A DNA stretch of 64,000 nt from Cyclobacterium sp. (GTDB lineage: Bacteria; Bacteroidota; Bacteroidia; Cytophagales; Cyclobacteriaceae), in assembly GCF_014762705.1 (NCBI RefSeq), contig NZ_JABURL010000123.1:19562-83561 (forward strand). Direction: 5' to 3'. Under the pieces are notes generated by a model. That model saw only the letters and a program-made list of their open reading frames with translations. It was not told the origin of the DNA and did not search any database. The position numbers and the translations under genes were made by a program. Below are positions 34,831-43,867 of this stretch, one piece after another. Each line of letters begins with the position of its first letter. Position 1 is the first letter of the stretch.

Positions 34831-35098
34831 CTGTTTATATTTTGATTTTCTAAGGTCGAAACTGGACTGGCACCGAAGGTTCCTGTTCTTTGGGAGAATC
34901 TCGCACCTTCCGGCAGGAAGGTGATTATAATCATCTCGCTGTTTGTCCCCTTCAACACGTTCGATTTCTTAATATAAGAACTTTCTTTCAATTCAGGTCG
35001 ATTGGTGCATCCCGTTCCATAGAGACAACAGCGCAAGGCTGAAAGCTGTCTATTGCTTTAAAGATTCAATTTCAGGGATTTAAATATTTTGCCAATAT
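34831..35098. repeat. Intergenic stretch with REP-like hairpin
   Basis: No gene. CACCTTCC (34904-34911) pairs perfectly with GGAAGGTG (34916-34923) over a 4-nt loop, and TTCTTA/TAAGAA forms a second small palindrome (34966-34980). The stretch GGGAGAATCTCGCA resembles one at 18307-18320 (GGGGAGATTCTCGCA), so the two intergenic stretches may share a dispersed element. Confidence 0.5.
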
Positions 35099-36679
35099 TT
35101 AAAATGGAGCTTTGTCTTCTCCACCAGGAAAGGGGTTCTCCCCTTGCTCATCTCCATTGGCACGGCTTCCCATCCTAACCATTCCTCCTTCATCAAAACC
35201 CTTACCCCCTGCACTACTAGGAAAACGACTTCCATATAGCGCATCCTGGGCCTGGTAGGGAACATTCAAATCCAAATCGGTAAACTTGGTGTACTTGCCA
35301 ATAAACCTGAGCTTCACATTTTCCAGCGAGCCGTTTCTATGCTTGGCAATAATGACTTCACCTACGCCAGAGGTACTGTTTCCATCTTCATCCTCAGTAA
35401 TCCCATAGTATTCCGGACGATATAAAAACATGACAATGTCGGCATCCTGCTCAATGGCTCCAGACTCCCTAAGGTCGGATAATTGAGGTCTTTTGTCTCC
35501 TCCCCTTGTCTCCACGGCTCTGGAAAGCTGCGACAAGGCTATTACCGGAACGCTAAGTTCTTTGGCTATTTTTTTCAGGGCCCTGGAAATACTTGAAATT
35601 TCTTGTTCCCGATTGCCTCCATTATTTCCCTTACTGTCTCCGGACATAAGCTGAAGGTAATCCACTACGATCAACTGAACATCATTCTGGGCCTTGAGGC
35701 GACGGCATTTGGCCCTTAATTCCAAAATAGATAAAGCCGGGGTATCATCCACAAACAAGGGTGCTGAAGTAAGTTTTCCGGTTTTATGGATCAGCTGCTG
35801 CCATTCATAATCTGCCAGGTTTCCTTTCTTAATTTTTTCAGAATCCAGTTCTGCTTCTGAACTGATCAATCGATTGACCAGCTGAATGGAAGACATTTCC
35901 AATGAAAAAATGGCAACCGGTCGATCATGGTCTACCGCAGCATTTCTCAAAACCGATAGCACAAAGGCAGTTTTTCCCATTGCCGGACGTGCAGCAATGA
36001 TCACCAAATCTGATTTCTGCCAACCAGAGGTGACTCTGTCCAGGGCTGTAAAACCAGAGGGCACACCTGTAAGTCCATCCTTTTGCCCCTTTTTGCTCTC
36101 CAACTCAATTATGGCCTCGCGCATGATAGAGCGCATGTCCACGTAGTTTTTCTTGATATTATTTTCGGAGATTTCAAACAGGGACTGCTCCATCTTATCC
36201 AAAAGTTCAAAGACATCGGTGGTATCCTCGAAAGCCTCCTTTTGTATATCAGAAGCGATCCTGATCATGTCCCGTTTCATGGCCTGCTCAGTGATGATTC
36301 TGGCATGATATTCAATATTTGAGGCTGATGAAACCCTTGAGGTAAGCTCTGTGATAAAGTAAGCTCCGCCTACCAATTCCAACTTCCCGTTCTTTCTGAG
36401 TTGATTTGTAACGGTAAGCAAATCAATGGGTTCCCCTGCATTGAACAAATCCAGAATGGCCTCATAGACCATCTTGTGGGCATCTTTATAAAAACTGTCT
36501 GGCAAAAGAATATCAACCACCGCCGTCAGGGCATCTTTTTCCAACATCAATGCTCCCAGGACGGCCTCTTCCAAGTCAATGGCCTGGGGAGGCAATTTGC
36601 CCAATGCAGCTGCAGGATCACCTGATCGCCTCCTTAACGTCCCTAATCGTTCAGTTTTATTGCTGTTTTTATCTGCCAT
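35099..36679 (-). CDS. dnaB: Replicative DNA helicase DnaB
   Basis: Hexameric ATP-driven helicase that unwinds DNA at the replication fork. In 526 residues the N-terminal primase-binding domain (PPQAIDLEEAVLGALMLEKD onward) is followed by a linker and the RecA-type core. The core has Walker A ARPAMGKTA (about residue 230), Walker B LIVVDYLQLMSG and the arginine-finger region RGGDKRPQLSDLRESGAIEQ. The C-terminal 45 residues are Gly-rich and probably disordered. No intein is present. On the minus strand a -7 match (36685-36692) lies directly before the ATG, which would give an almost leaderless message. Confidence 0.97.
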   Translation of the reverse strand: MADKNSNKTERLGTLRRRSGDPAAALGKLPPQAIDLEEAVLGALMLEKDALTAVVDILLPDSFYKDAHKMVYEAILDLFNAGEPIDLLTVTNQLRKNGKLELVGGAYFITELTSRVSSASNIEYHARIITEQAMKRDMIRIASDIQKEAFEDTTDVFELLDKMEQSLFEISENNIKKNYVDMRSIMREAIIELESKKGQKDGLTGVPSGFTALDRVTSGWQKSDLVIIAARPAMGKTAFVLSVLRNAAVDHDRPVAIFSLEMSSIQLVNRLISSEAELDSEKIKKGNLADYEWQQLIHKTGKLTSAPLFVDDTPALSILELRAKCRRLKAQNDVQLIVVDYLQLMSGDSKGNNGGNREQEISSISRALKKIAKELSVPVIALSQLSRAVETRGGDKRPQLSDLRESGAIEQDADIVMFLYRPEYYGITEDEDGNSTSGVGEVIIAKHRNGSLENVKLRFIGKYTKFTDLDLNVPYQAQDALYGSRFPSSAGGKGFDEGGMVRMGSRANGDEQGENPFPGGEDKAPF

Positions 36680-36684
36680 ACAAA

Positions 36685-36692
36685 CAAAAGTA
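36685..36692 (-). promoter_or_regulatory. Possible -7 element directly before dnaB
   Basis: On the minus strand TACTTTTG matches TAnnTTTG only 5 bp before the ATG, so a message started here would be leaderless. The -33 box is not at the right distance, so it may be chance. Confidence 0.3.
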
Positions 36693-36862
36693 CCCCTTTA
36701 AGGTCAAAGGTTTTGAACAATTTATACACTTTATTATCCACAAGCCTGTAACCATTACTTATACAACCCATTGGGGACAAAATCTATTCCAGAGATGTGA
36801 AATTATTTTTTTACCAGCTCCAGAGCAAAAATCGGTTGATTAATTAAACCCGTAAAAATTCC

Positions 36863-36985
36863 TATATTTGCAATCCTGGTTTAACTAACAATACTCCAAA
36901 AAAAGTTCAGGTAGGAGGAAGGGCCAGGAAACGTCGTACACTCAATTTTGAACCTAACCTTTTTCATATACAAAGAAAAATTCCA
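36863..36985 (+). promoter_or_regulatory. Promoter element and structured leader before the exonuclease gene
   Basis: The dnaB-exonuclease gap (36680-36985) holds no gene. TATATTTG (36863-36870) matches the -7 consensus and leaves a leader of about 105 nt. The leader is purine-rich in the middle (GGTAGGAGGAAGG) and can fold so that AAAAAG..AGG (near 36900) meets CCT..CTTTTT (36958 on). It is also open in frame with the gene, back to a stop at 36845, but without ATG, GTG or TTG. Confidence 0.45.
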
Positions 36986-37792
36986 ATGAAATTGAATTTA
37001 AAGAATCCGATTGCATTTTTTGATCTTGAAGCCACAGGAGTCAACATATCTACAGATAGAATTGTAGAAATATCTGTATTAAAAATTTATCCCGATGGCA
37101 AGGAGGAAATCAAAACCATGAAAATCAATCCTACGGTACCCATACCGCTGGAATCCTCCCTTATTCATGGCATCTATGACAAGGACGTGGTCAATGAACC
37201 TGTTTTTAAGGATGTGGCGCGGGAGCTGCAGCAGTTTTTTGAGGGAGCGGACCTGGCAGGCTTTAACGTATTGAAATATGATATCCCCTTATTGGTCGAG
37301 GAATTTTTAAGAGCGGGCATTGACTTTGATCTGGAAAAGAGAAACCTGCTGGATGCCCAAAAGATCTTTTTCATGATGGAAAAAAGAAACCTGGCATCTG
37401 CTTATAAATTTTATTGCGGAAAGGTCCTGGAAAATGCCCATAGTGCCGAGGCAGATACGCTGGCTACTTATGAGGTGTTCAAGGCCCAGATAGATAGGTA
37501 TGCGGGAGAGCAAATGGAAGACCTCCAGGGAAACATCGTGGGTGTTATGGAAAATGATATGAAAAAAATCCACAGCATGATCAATGAAAAAATGGTGGAT
37601 TTAGCAGGGAGATTTGTTTTCAATGACAAAGGGGAGGAATGCTTTAATTTTGGAAAACAAAAAGGAAAACCTGTTACGCAGGTCTTAAAAGAAGAACCCG
37701 GTTATTACGACTGGATGATGAAGGGAGACTTTCCGCTGGACACCAAAAGAAAACTAACTCAGGTAAAACTCCGGGGGTTTAATCAGAGATAA
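36986..37792 (+). CDS. DnaQ-family (DEDDh) 3'-5' exonuclease
   Basis: A 268-residue exonuclease-fold protein. ExoI motif with D13 and E15 (FFDLEATGVN), ExoII in LAGFNVLKYDIPLL, and ExoIII with His and Asp in HSAEADTLATYEVF give the DEDDh metal site. It is longer than the free epsilon domain: the C-terminal 80 residues (VDLAGRFVFNDKGEECFNFG, KGKPVTQVLKEEPGYYDWM) form an extra small domain found in Bacteroidetes homologues. The role is likely proofreading or RNA/DNA trimming. It is divergent from dnaB. Confidence 0.9.
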   Translation: MKLNLKNPIAFFDLEATGVNISTDRIVEISVLKIYPDGKEEIKTMKINPTVPIPLESSLIHGIYDKDVVNEPVFKDVARELQQFFEGADLAGFNVLKYDIPLLVEEFLRAGIDFDLEKRNLLDAQKIFFMMEKRNLASAYKFYCGKVLENAHSAEADTLATYEVFKAQIDRYAGEQMEDLQGNIVGVMENDMKKIHSMINEKMVDLAGRFVFNDKGEECFNFGKQKGKPVTQVLKEEPGYYDWMMKGDFPLDTKRKLTQVKLRGFNQR

Positions 37793-37854
37793 TGGTTTTT
37801 TTGGCACTGTATTTCCTATAAAAGGTCGGCGTGGACGGTCATAAGATTGAACCG

Positions 37855-38355
37855 ATGATTAAAATTTACCAGGCAGACAGCCAACAAATCCCACTAATTC
37901 AGGATATGGCCAAAATCATTTGGCCCATTGCATTTGGGGAAATTCTTAGTTCCGAGCAATTGGCCTACATGATGGACATGATGTACAGCAAAGGCTCCCT
38001 TCAAGAGCAAATGGGAAAAAAAGCCCACAAATTCCTTATCGCTTCCAAGGGAAAGGAATCCTTGGGCTTTGCCTCCTATGAACTTCATTACCTTGGATTG
38101 CCTCAGCTTAAAATCCATAAATTGTATATACTGCCTACAGCACAAGGCAGTGGCATCGGCAAGAAAATACTAACCTACCTTGAAACGGAAGGGGAAAAAA
38201 CCGGCATGAAGAACCTGGTGCTGAATGTCAACAAATACAATAGTAAAGCTATCCAATTTTATGAAAAGCGGGGATTTACAAAGATAAGGGATGAGGTTAT
38301 CCCTATCGGAAATGGCTATGTGATGGATGATTTTACCCTGAATAAAAAAATTTAA
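37855..38355 (+). CDS. GNAT family N-acetyltransferase
   Basis: A 166-residue acetyl-CoA-dependent acetyltransferase. The acetyl-CoA motif A is KLYILPTAQGSGIGKKIL (QGSGIG loop, about residue 95), followed by NLVLNVNKYNSKAIQFYEKR, the motif B region of RimI-like enzymes. Substrate unknown. The ATG at 37855 begins the fold; a GTG eight codons upstream is less likely. It stands 62 bp after the exonuclease and may be co-transcribed. Confidence 0.88.
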   Translation: MIKIYQADSQQIPLIQDMAKIIWPIAFGEILSSEQLAYMMDMMYSKGSLQEQMGKKAHKFLIASKGKESLGFASYELHYLGLPQLKIHKLYILPTAQGSGIGKKILTYLETEGEKTGMKNLVLNVNKYNSKAIQFYEKRGFTKIRDEVIPIGNGYVMDDFTLNKKI

Positions 38356-38368
38356 TTACTAATAAACA

Positions 38369-39379
38369 TTACTCATCGGGCAAATCAATTTTCCTGGTTT
38401 TGGAATTAATATCCTTGATCACATCATCCAATTCTGAAGCAGAAACCAAAACATGATCCAACAATTCCTTTTTATCTTTTGACAAACCTTCTAGTTCAAC
38501 TTCCAGCAGACTTACCAAGCCCATCAAACGGGCAAGGGGAGCCCTAACCACATGAGACTGAATCCATGCAATATCTTTGAGCCTTTTGTTCTGTTCTTCT
38601 ATGGTTTCAATGTAAGCCTTTTTTAGAGTGACATCGTTGGCCAGTACCAACTTGGCAGGGCGACCACTGAAGTTGATCGGATTAGAGCTGATTTCCACCG
38701 TAATGATCTCCCCGTTTTTTTTTGAATGCAGGAAAGTTCCTGCATTTTTAAAGCCAGGATTTTTTTTACCCTCTTCTACAGCGATTAGCAGCTTATTTCT
38801 TTCCTGCTCAGGCCGTATATCCGCTATGGTCATGCCAAGAAATTCTTCTCTCGGAAAACCATAAGATTGAATGGCTGCTTCATTGACATCCAAAAATTCA
38901 AATGAAACCTGATCGTATACCCACATGGGCAAAGGGCTGAGATGGAAAAGTTCTTTGTACCGGTGTTCCGATTCTTCTAACCTATTGAATACTTTCTTTC
39001 TTTCTATACTGTAAATGATACTCCGAAATAATATATCCGGGTGAAGCTCATCCTTAACCATGTAATCAGACATGCCCAAACTGATAGATTTGACAGCAAA
39101 ATTCCTATCCGCATAACCGGTCAAAACTACAATGGGAATCCTGGCAGCCATGGCCAAAATTTCTTTGATCAATGGCTCTCCGCTTTTATCCGGGAGACTA
39201 AGATCCAAAAGTATGATGTCAAAATCCGCAAAATTTTGTGCAGCAGCATCTTTGTAGGTAGCCACCCAATCAATTTTGGATGTGGGGAATTTTTCTTCCA
39301 GGGCCTCTGCCACCAAAATATAATCCCCTTCATTATCTTCGATAATGAGGATCCGTTGAATATCTTCCTCTGAGGACAT
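38369..39379 (-). CDS. REC-PAS-DHp signalling protein without ATPase domain
   Basis: A 336-residue protein with a receiver domain (residues 8-125, phospho-acceptor D59 in ILLDLSLPDKSG), a PAS domain (about 140-255) and a C-terminal two-helix histidine phosphotransfer region (about 262-330, IAWIQSHVVRAPLARLMGL with H276). It stops there: the histidine-kinase ATP-binding domain is absent. It follows the single-domain response regulator by 3 bp and must be co-translated with it. Its H276 could only be phosphorylated from another protein; a kinase with ATPase domain but no acceptor His is encoded at 40241. Confidence 0.9.
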   Translation of the reverse strand: MSSEEDIQRILIIEDNEGDYILVAEALEEKFPTSKIDWVATYKDAAAQNFADFDIILLDLSLPDKSGEPLIKEILAMAARIPIVVLTGYADRNFAVKSISLGMSDYMVKDELHPDILFRSIIYSIERKKVFNRLEESEHRYKELFHLSPLPMWVYDQVSFEFLDVNEAAIQSYGFPREEFLGMTIADIRPEQERNKLLIAVEEGKKNPGFKNAGTFLHSKKNGEIITVEISSNPINFSGRPAKLVLANDVTLKKAYIETIEEQNKRLKDIAWIQSHVVRAPLARLMGLVSLLEVELEGLSKDKKELLDHVLVSASELDDVIKDINSKTRKIDLPDE

Positions 39380-39382
39380 ACC

Positions 39383-39814
39383 TTATACCCTGGAAGGGAG
39401 TTTTACCAATGAGAACCAAAAGCTTTCAATCTTTTGCAAGATATCCTGATAGCTTTCCGGCCCCATAGGCTTTGAAATGTAACTGTTTGCATGATTTTTG
39501 TAAGATTCCAGGATATCCGTCTCACTGGAGGAAGTAGTTAGCATGATTACGGGTATTTGCTTTAACCCATTTGAGCTTTTGATAAATTGCAACACTTCCT
39601 GACCGTTCTTTTTAGGTAAATTAATATCCAGCAAAACCAGATCAGGAATATTGTTGTCGTTTACACACAAGCAACTTTCCAAAAACTCCACTGCTTCATG
39701 ACCATCTTTTGCATAACTGATTTGTAGCGGTATATTAAGTTCCTCCAAAGCATCTGAAATCAATAAAACATCTCCTTCATTATCTTCGATCAAAAATATA
39801 TTCAACATGTTCAT
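39383..39814 (-). CDS. Single-domain response regulator (Rcp1-like)
   Basis: A 143-residue receiver-only protein: acidic pocket in IFLIEDNEGD, phospho-acceptor Asp in LVLLDINLPKKNG, switch Thr/Ser in MLTTSSSE and the conserved Lys in YISKPM. The DNEGD pocket and the 50-residue spacing are those of response regulators paired with phytochrome-like or PAS kinases. A start at 39808 is also possible; a TTG at 39823 is unlikely. Three bp separate it from the REC-PAS-DHp gene. Confidence 0.9.
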   Translation of the reverse strand: MNMLNIFLIEDNEGDVLLISDALEELNIPLQISYAKDGHEAVEFLESCLCVNDNNIPDLVLLDINLPKKNGQEVLQFIKSSNGLKQIPVIMLTTSSSETDILESYKNHANSYISKPMGPESYQDILQKIESFWFSLVKLPSRV

Positions 39815-39823
39815 GATCAGCAA

Positions 39824-40240
39824 CTTAACTTGGTTAGAATCTTTAACCCGTAATTTTTCTCAGGTCATGTAAGGAAATAAGTATAAAAATTATTTAATTC
39901 CAAAGATTGAACGAGAAATTACACACCTCACAAGTATGGAATGGGTAAAATTTATTCTATTGGAAAGGTATGATTTGTATTATCCTATTCCAATTGTATA
40001 ACGTTAAAGCTTAAATTAGGGTATATTTTGAAGCAGGCAAAAGTTCAATGAACGAAATAGTTGTAAAAGGTTTTTTTTGTCAGGAAGTGATGGCTCAAAG
40101 GCGAAAACTGCTTCCCTTTGACCTGCCCCTGGAGGATAGGCTAAATTAAGGCATCCCAAGGAATATATATAAACTTTTATGACCTTTTGAAAACATCAGA
40201 TGAAAGCGAAAATCGGGCTTCCCGATACCTTTTTTCCAGG
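39824..40240. other. 417-bp gap inside the signalling cluster
   Basis: No gene is seen on either strand and no consensus promoter. A small hairpin ATCGGG/CCCGAT (40212-40226) next to a T-run on both strands can serve as a terminator for the kinase gene at 40241. The rest is AT-rich and featureless by eye. Confidence 0.55.
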
Positions 40241-41206
40241 CTAGACTTTTTCTCTGGAAACCGCATCTTTTACGGTAAAATGGATGGCACTACCTTCTCC
40301 TAAAACAGAAGTAGCCCAAATTTTACCCCCTCCATCTTCTATGATTTTTTTACAAATAGCCAGGCCCATACCTGAACCTCTCCTGATGAGGCCTTGATCA
40401 TATTGCTGTAAAATATAAAATATGCTGTCCAGGTTTTGAGAGGCTATGCCTACACCGTTATCTTTTACGGATATGGTTTGAAAACCATCAGCTTTGAAAA
40501 CACTGATTTCAATCTTCAGTGGTCTTGATGAATCCCTGAAATTAAATGCGTTATTTAACAGCTGATCAAATAATTGCAAAAACCTTTTGTAATCACCTTT
40601 GATACTCGGCAAATCTTCTTTCTTCAAATCGATTTTTCCTACCCCGAATTTCCTGGAATTCAAATGAATAGCCTTTTCCAAAACTTCATTCAGATCTACA
40701 ATCTGCAAAGCTTCCCTTTCCTTTGTCAATTGTGAAAACTCTACCAAATCCTGAATCACATCTTTAATTTTATAGAAATTATCTAATGTCAATTCCAGAA
40801 AGGAAATAGATTTTTCTGGAAGACTGTTTTTGTTTTTCCGGATAAATAGCTCCAAAAAACCATGACTCTGTCTTACTGGCTCAACCAATTCATTGGATGC
40901 CACGGAAATAAACTGATCCAATTGATTTTTGGCATGATCGGATTTTTTCCGTTCCTTTTCGATCTTTAAATTGGCTTTTTCAAGCTCTTTGACCTTACTA
41001 TCCAAATACAGGTAATGTTTTTCCATTAAATAGTACAACAAAATCCCTGTCAAAAAAATAAATGCTGTCCCTTTAAAAGATTGATAATTTGTTAATATTG
41101 AAACATCTGTACTCTGGAAAAAATAAAGTATCAAAGTATCACTTGCAAAAATCCATAGTATCCCTACAACTACATAAAGAATGGCTATTTTTAAACTCGT
41201 TTTCAT
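40241..41206 (-). CDS. Membrane histidine-kinase homologue with Asn in place of the phospho-acceptor His
   Basis: A 321-residue protein with two N-terminal membrane helices (about residues 8-30 and 46-62), a coiled coil and a HisKA-HATPase core. The H-box reads FISVASNELVEPVRQ, so N105 stands where almost all relatives have His (SHDLxEP). The ATPase boxes look complete: N-box LLNNAFNFRD (N218/N219), G1 VKDNGVGI (D249) and G2 GSGMGLAICKKI. It cannot autophosphorylate in the normal way. The neighbouring REC-PAS-DHp protein has the His it lacks. Confidence 0.92.
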   Translation of the reverse strand: MKTSLKIAILYVVVGILWIFASDTLILYFFQSTDVSILTNYQSFKGTAFIFLTGILLYYLMEKHYLYLDSKVKELEKANLKIEKERKKSDHAKNQLDQFISVASNELVEPVRQSHGFLELFIRKNKNSLPEKSISFLELTLDNFYKIKDVIQDLVEFSQLTKEREALQIVDLNEVLEKAIHLNSRKFGVGKIDLKKEDLPSIKGDYKRFLQLFDQLLNNAFNFRDSSRPLKIEISVFKADGFQTISVKDNGVGIASQNLDSIFYILQQYDQGLIRRGSGMGLAICKKIIEDGGGKIWATSVLGEGSAIHFTVKDAVSREKV

Positions 41207-41403
41207 TTATGCTGGTTCTTCATCCTACCCTATCTCTCAATGCTACATATCAAATGATTAAATTACGAAACAAAATTGATTAGCGGAGATTTCAACACCA
41301 ATTAATTTTAACGAATTAAATTTTATTTTCAAGTACAAATCCATTCATCAAAATGCCTTAAATTGGTGAAGTGAAAAAAGTTGATAGTTAAAAACAATTA
41401 ACC

Positions 41404-42486
41404 ATGTTTAAAATCTCTCAAATTACTATTTTCAGCTTGCTGGTCATCTTTATTTCCTGCTCTACTTCCACTGAAAAAATTACTCCCAACAGGCAAAATA
41501 TCAGCCTTTCGGTTTATGCTTCAGGAAAAGTATTGAGCAAAAATCAATATGAGGTACAGCCAAATGGTAGTGGATACATCCAAAAAATCTTTGTCAGCGA
41601 GGGCGATATTGTAAATAAGGGGGATATTTTGTTTTCTTTGTCCAATGAGGCCACCGAACTGAACCAGGACATGGCCAGCCTCTCCAAATCATTTGCGGAA
41701 AAGGAAAACAACACCGCAAGGCTGAAAGATTTGGAGGTAAAAATAAAACTGGCTCAGGAAAAAATGACCCATGACTCCTTATTATGGGAAAGACAAAAAA
41801 AACTGCATGACAAAGGAATTGGGACAAATCTTGACCTTGAACAGCGGCTGTTGCAGTATTCCCAATCCGAAACGGAACTCAAAGCCCTGCAACTTAACCA
41901 GGAAACCCTGATCAGGGAAATCGAATTCAATGCTGAAAATGCTCAAAAAAACTTTGAAATAGCCAGTTCCCTGGCGAATGATTTGGAAATTAAGAGTAAA
42001 ATAGATGGAAAGGTTTACTCCCTTTTGAAAGAGACAGGTGAACTAGTGAACCAACAAAGCAAACTTGCCGTGTTGGGTAATGGGGAGGAGTTCATATTAG
42101 AGCTTTTGGTAGACGAATATGACATTGCTCAAATCAAGGCGGGGCAGAAAATTAAAATCAACATGGATAGTTACCGTGGAGAAGTCTTTGATGCTACCGT
42201 TACCAAAATCCATCCCATTATGGATGACAAAACCAAAAGTTTTGTTGTTGAAGCTGAGTTCACCAACTCTCCCCCGCAGTTGTACCCCAATTTGACTTTG
42301 GAGGCTAACATTATCCTTCAAACAAAAGAAAATGCCCTTCTGATTCCGTCTTCCTATCTGATTCAGGATCAGTATGTCATCAATATCGAAGGAGACACCG
42401 TTGGAGTCAAAACCGGCATTAAAAACTACCAAAATACAGAAATATTAAGTGGAATTGAAGAAACAACTGAATTGATTAAACCTTAA
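41404..42486 (+). CDS. Efflux adaptor lipoprotein (HlyD/MacA family)
   Basis: A 360-residue periplasmic adaptor lipoprotein with lipobox IFISC. The lipoyl half-motif (VQPNGSGYIQKIFVSEGDIV) leads into a long coiled-coil hairpin (about residues 85-195), returns with LEIKSKIDGKVYSLLKETGE, and closes with the beta-barrel (LLVDEYDIAQIKAGQKIKI). It joins an ABC permease and ATPase in the envelope, like MacA with MacB. It is first of a three-gene exporter operon; a 120-bp gap to the permease gene contains no terminator. Confidence 0.92.
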   Translation: MFKISQITIFSLLVIFISCSTSTEKITPNRQNISLSVYASGKVLSKNQYEVQPNGSGYIQKIFVSEGDIVNKGDILFSLSNEATELNQDMASLSKSFAEKENNTARLKDLEVKIKLAQEKMTHDSLLWERQKKLHDKGIGTNLDLEQRLLQYSQSETELKALQLNQETLIREIEFNAENAQKNFEIASSLANDLEIKSKIDGKVYSLLKETGELVNQQSKLAVLGNGEEFILELLVDEYDIAQIKAGQKIKINMDSYRGEVFDATVTKIHPIMDDKTKSFVVEAEFTNSPPQLYPNLTLEANIILQTKENALLIPSSYLIQDQYVINIEGDTVGVKTGIKNYQNTEILSGIEETTELIKP

Positions 42487-42606
42487 AATCTGGCAGAAAG
42501 ATCCTGTAAAAACAAGGGGCAATTATTCATCATCCGAGATTTTTCCGAGTGTCGGAATCCTTCAGTACAGGACAAGTTATGGCCTTAGAAAACAAATTAT
42601 AAACAC

Positions 42607-43866
42607 ATGAAATTCGGTTTATTACTGGAAATAGCCCAAAAACTCATGCTTGCCAGGTTCAAACAAACACTGGTCGCCGCTGTAGGAGTAACTTTTAGTA
42701 TTACCATGTTTGTGGCACTTTTAGGCTTTATGAATGGTTTAAACATGATGCTGGATGGATTGGTACTGAACAGAACACCTCATATCCGCTTTTACAATGA
42801 AATCAAGCCAAACCCCAACCAACCTGTTGACATGTCTGATACCTATAGCAGCTATAACAATACCATCAGGTCCATCAAACCCAACAGCAGCCGCAAAAGT
42901 ATCTATAACAGTACTGCCATGATCCATACCTTGCTAAACGATGAGCGGGTTTTGGGAGTAGCCCCAAAAGTAAACACCCAGGTGTTTTACAACATCGGAA
43001 ACATAGATATAACGGGATCCATAAATGGAATCGATGTAGATGCAGAAAATGCACTTTTTAGTTTTGAAGATTATGTCACTGCAGGAAACAGCGATGACCT
43101 GAAAAACATCAATAACAGCATCATATTGGGCAAAGGTGCCGCCGACCGCATGCTGGCCCAGATTGGGGATGTGATTCAGGCCACTACGGCCCAAGGGAAT
43201 ACCGTACGATTAAAGGTGGTGGGATATTATCAATCTGGTTTAGGTGACCTGGACAATGTACAAAGTTATACATCCCTGGAAACGGCCCAAAAAATATTGG
43301 GCGAACCTCCTTCATTTATTACGGACATACAGGTAAAGTTGAAATCACTGGAACTGGCCCCTTCCATGGCCATCGATTATGGGAATTTATTTGAGATAAA
43401 AGCAGATGACATACAAACCGTCAATGCACAGTTTGAAACCGGCACAGAAATAAGAAACCTAATCAGCTATGCGGTTGGCATTACCCTGCTTATCGTTTCA
43501 GGATTTGGGATTTACAATATTCTGAACATGATGATTTATGAAAAAATGGATACCATAGCTATATTAAAGGCTACAGGGTTTTCAGGAAGAGATGTAAACA
43601 TCGTTTTTACCCTGATCGCTCTGATCATTGGAATAGTGGGTGGAGCGGTAGGATTAATCTTAGGTTATCTGGCAGGAATGGGCATTGATCAACTCCCCTT
43701 TGAAACTGAGGCCTTACCCACCATCAAGACATTCCCTGTAGACTTTAATCCCCGGTATTACATTATTGGTGGTGTTTTTAGTTTGTTGACCACTTACATG
43801 GCCGGTTATTTCCCGGCTAAAAAAGCGAGCAGTGTAGATCCGGTAGAAATCATAAGAGGAAAATAA
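42607..43866 (+). CDS. ABC exporter permease (MacB/FtsX/LolE family)
   Basis: A 419-residue permease with one N-terminal membrane helix (about residues 20-42), a large periplasmic MacB-type domain (about 45-285, with NDERVLGVAPKVN) and three C-terminal helices. The closing signature is GYFPAKKASSVDPVEIIRGK. It works with the ATPase gene that follows after 1 bp and the adaptor before it. The substrate might be a drug, peptide or lipoprotein; the sequence alone does not decide. Confidence 0.93.
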   Translation: MKFGLLLEIAQKLMLARFKQTLVAAVGVTFSITMFVALLGFMNGLNMMLDGLVLNRTPHIRFYNEIKPNPNQPVDMSDTYSSYNNTIRSIKPNSSRKSIYNSTAMIHTLLNDERVLGVAPKVNTQVFYNIGNIDITGSINGIDVDAENALFSFEDYVTAGNSDDLKNINNSIILGKGAADRMLAQIGDVIQATTAQGNTVRLKVVGYYQSGLGDLDNVQSYTSLETAQKILGEPPSFITDIQVKLKSLELAPSMAIDYGNLFEIKADDIQTVNAQFETGTEIRNLISYAVGITLLIVSGFGIYNILNMMIYEKMDTIAILKATGFSGRDVNIVFTLIALIIGIVGGAVGLILGYLAGMGIDQLPFETEALPTIKTFPVDFNPRYYIIGGVFSLLTTYMAGYFPAKKASSVDPVEIIRGK

Positions 43867-43867
43867 C

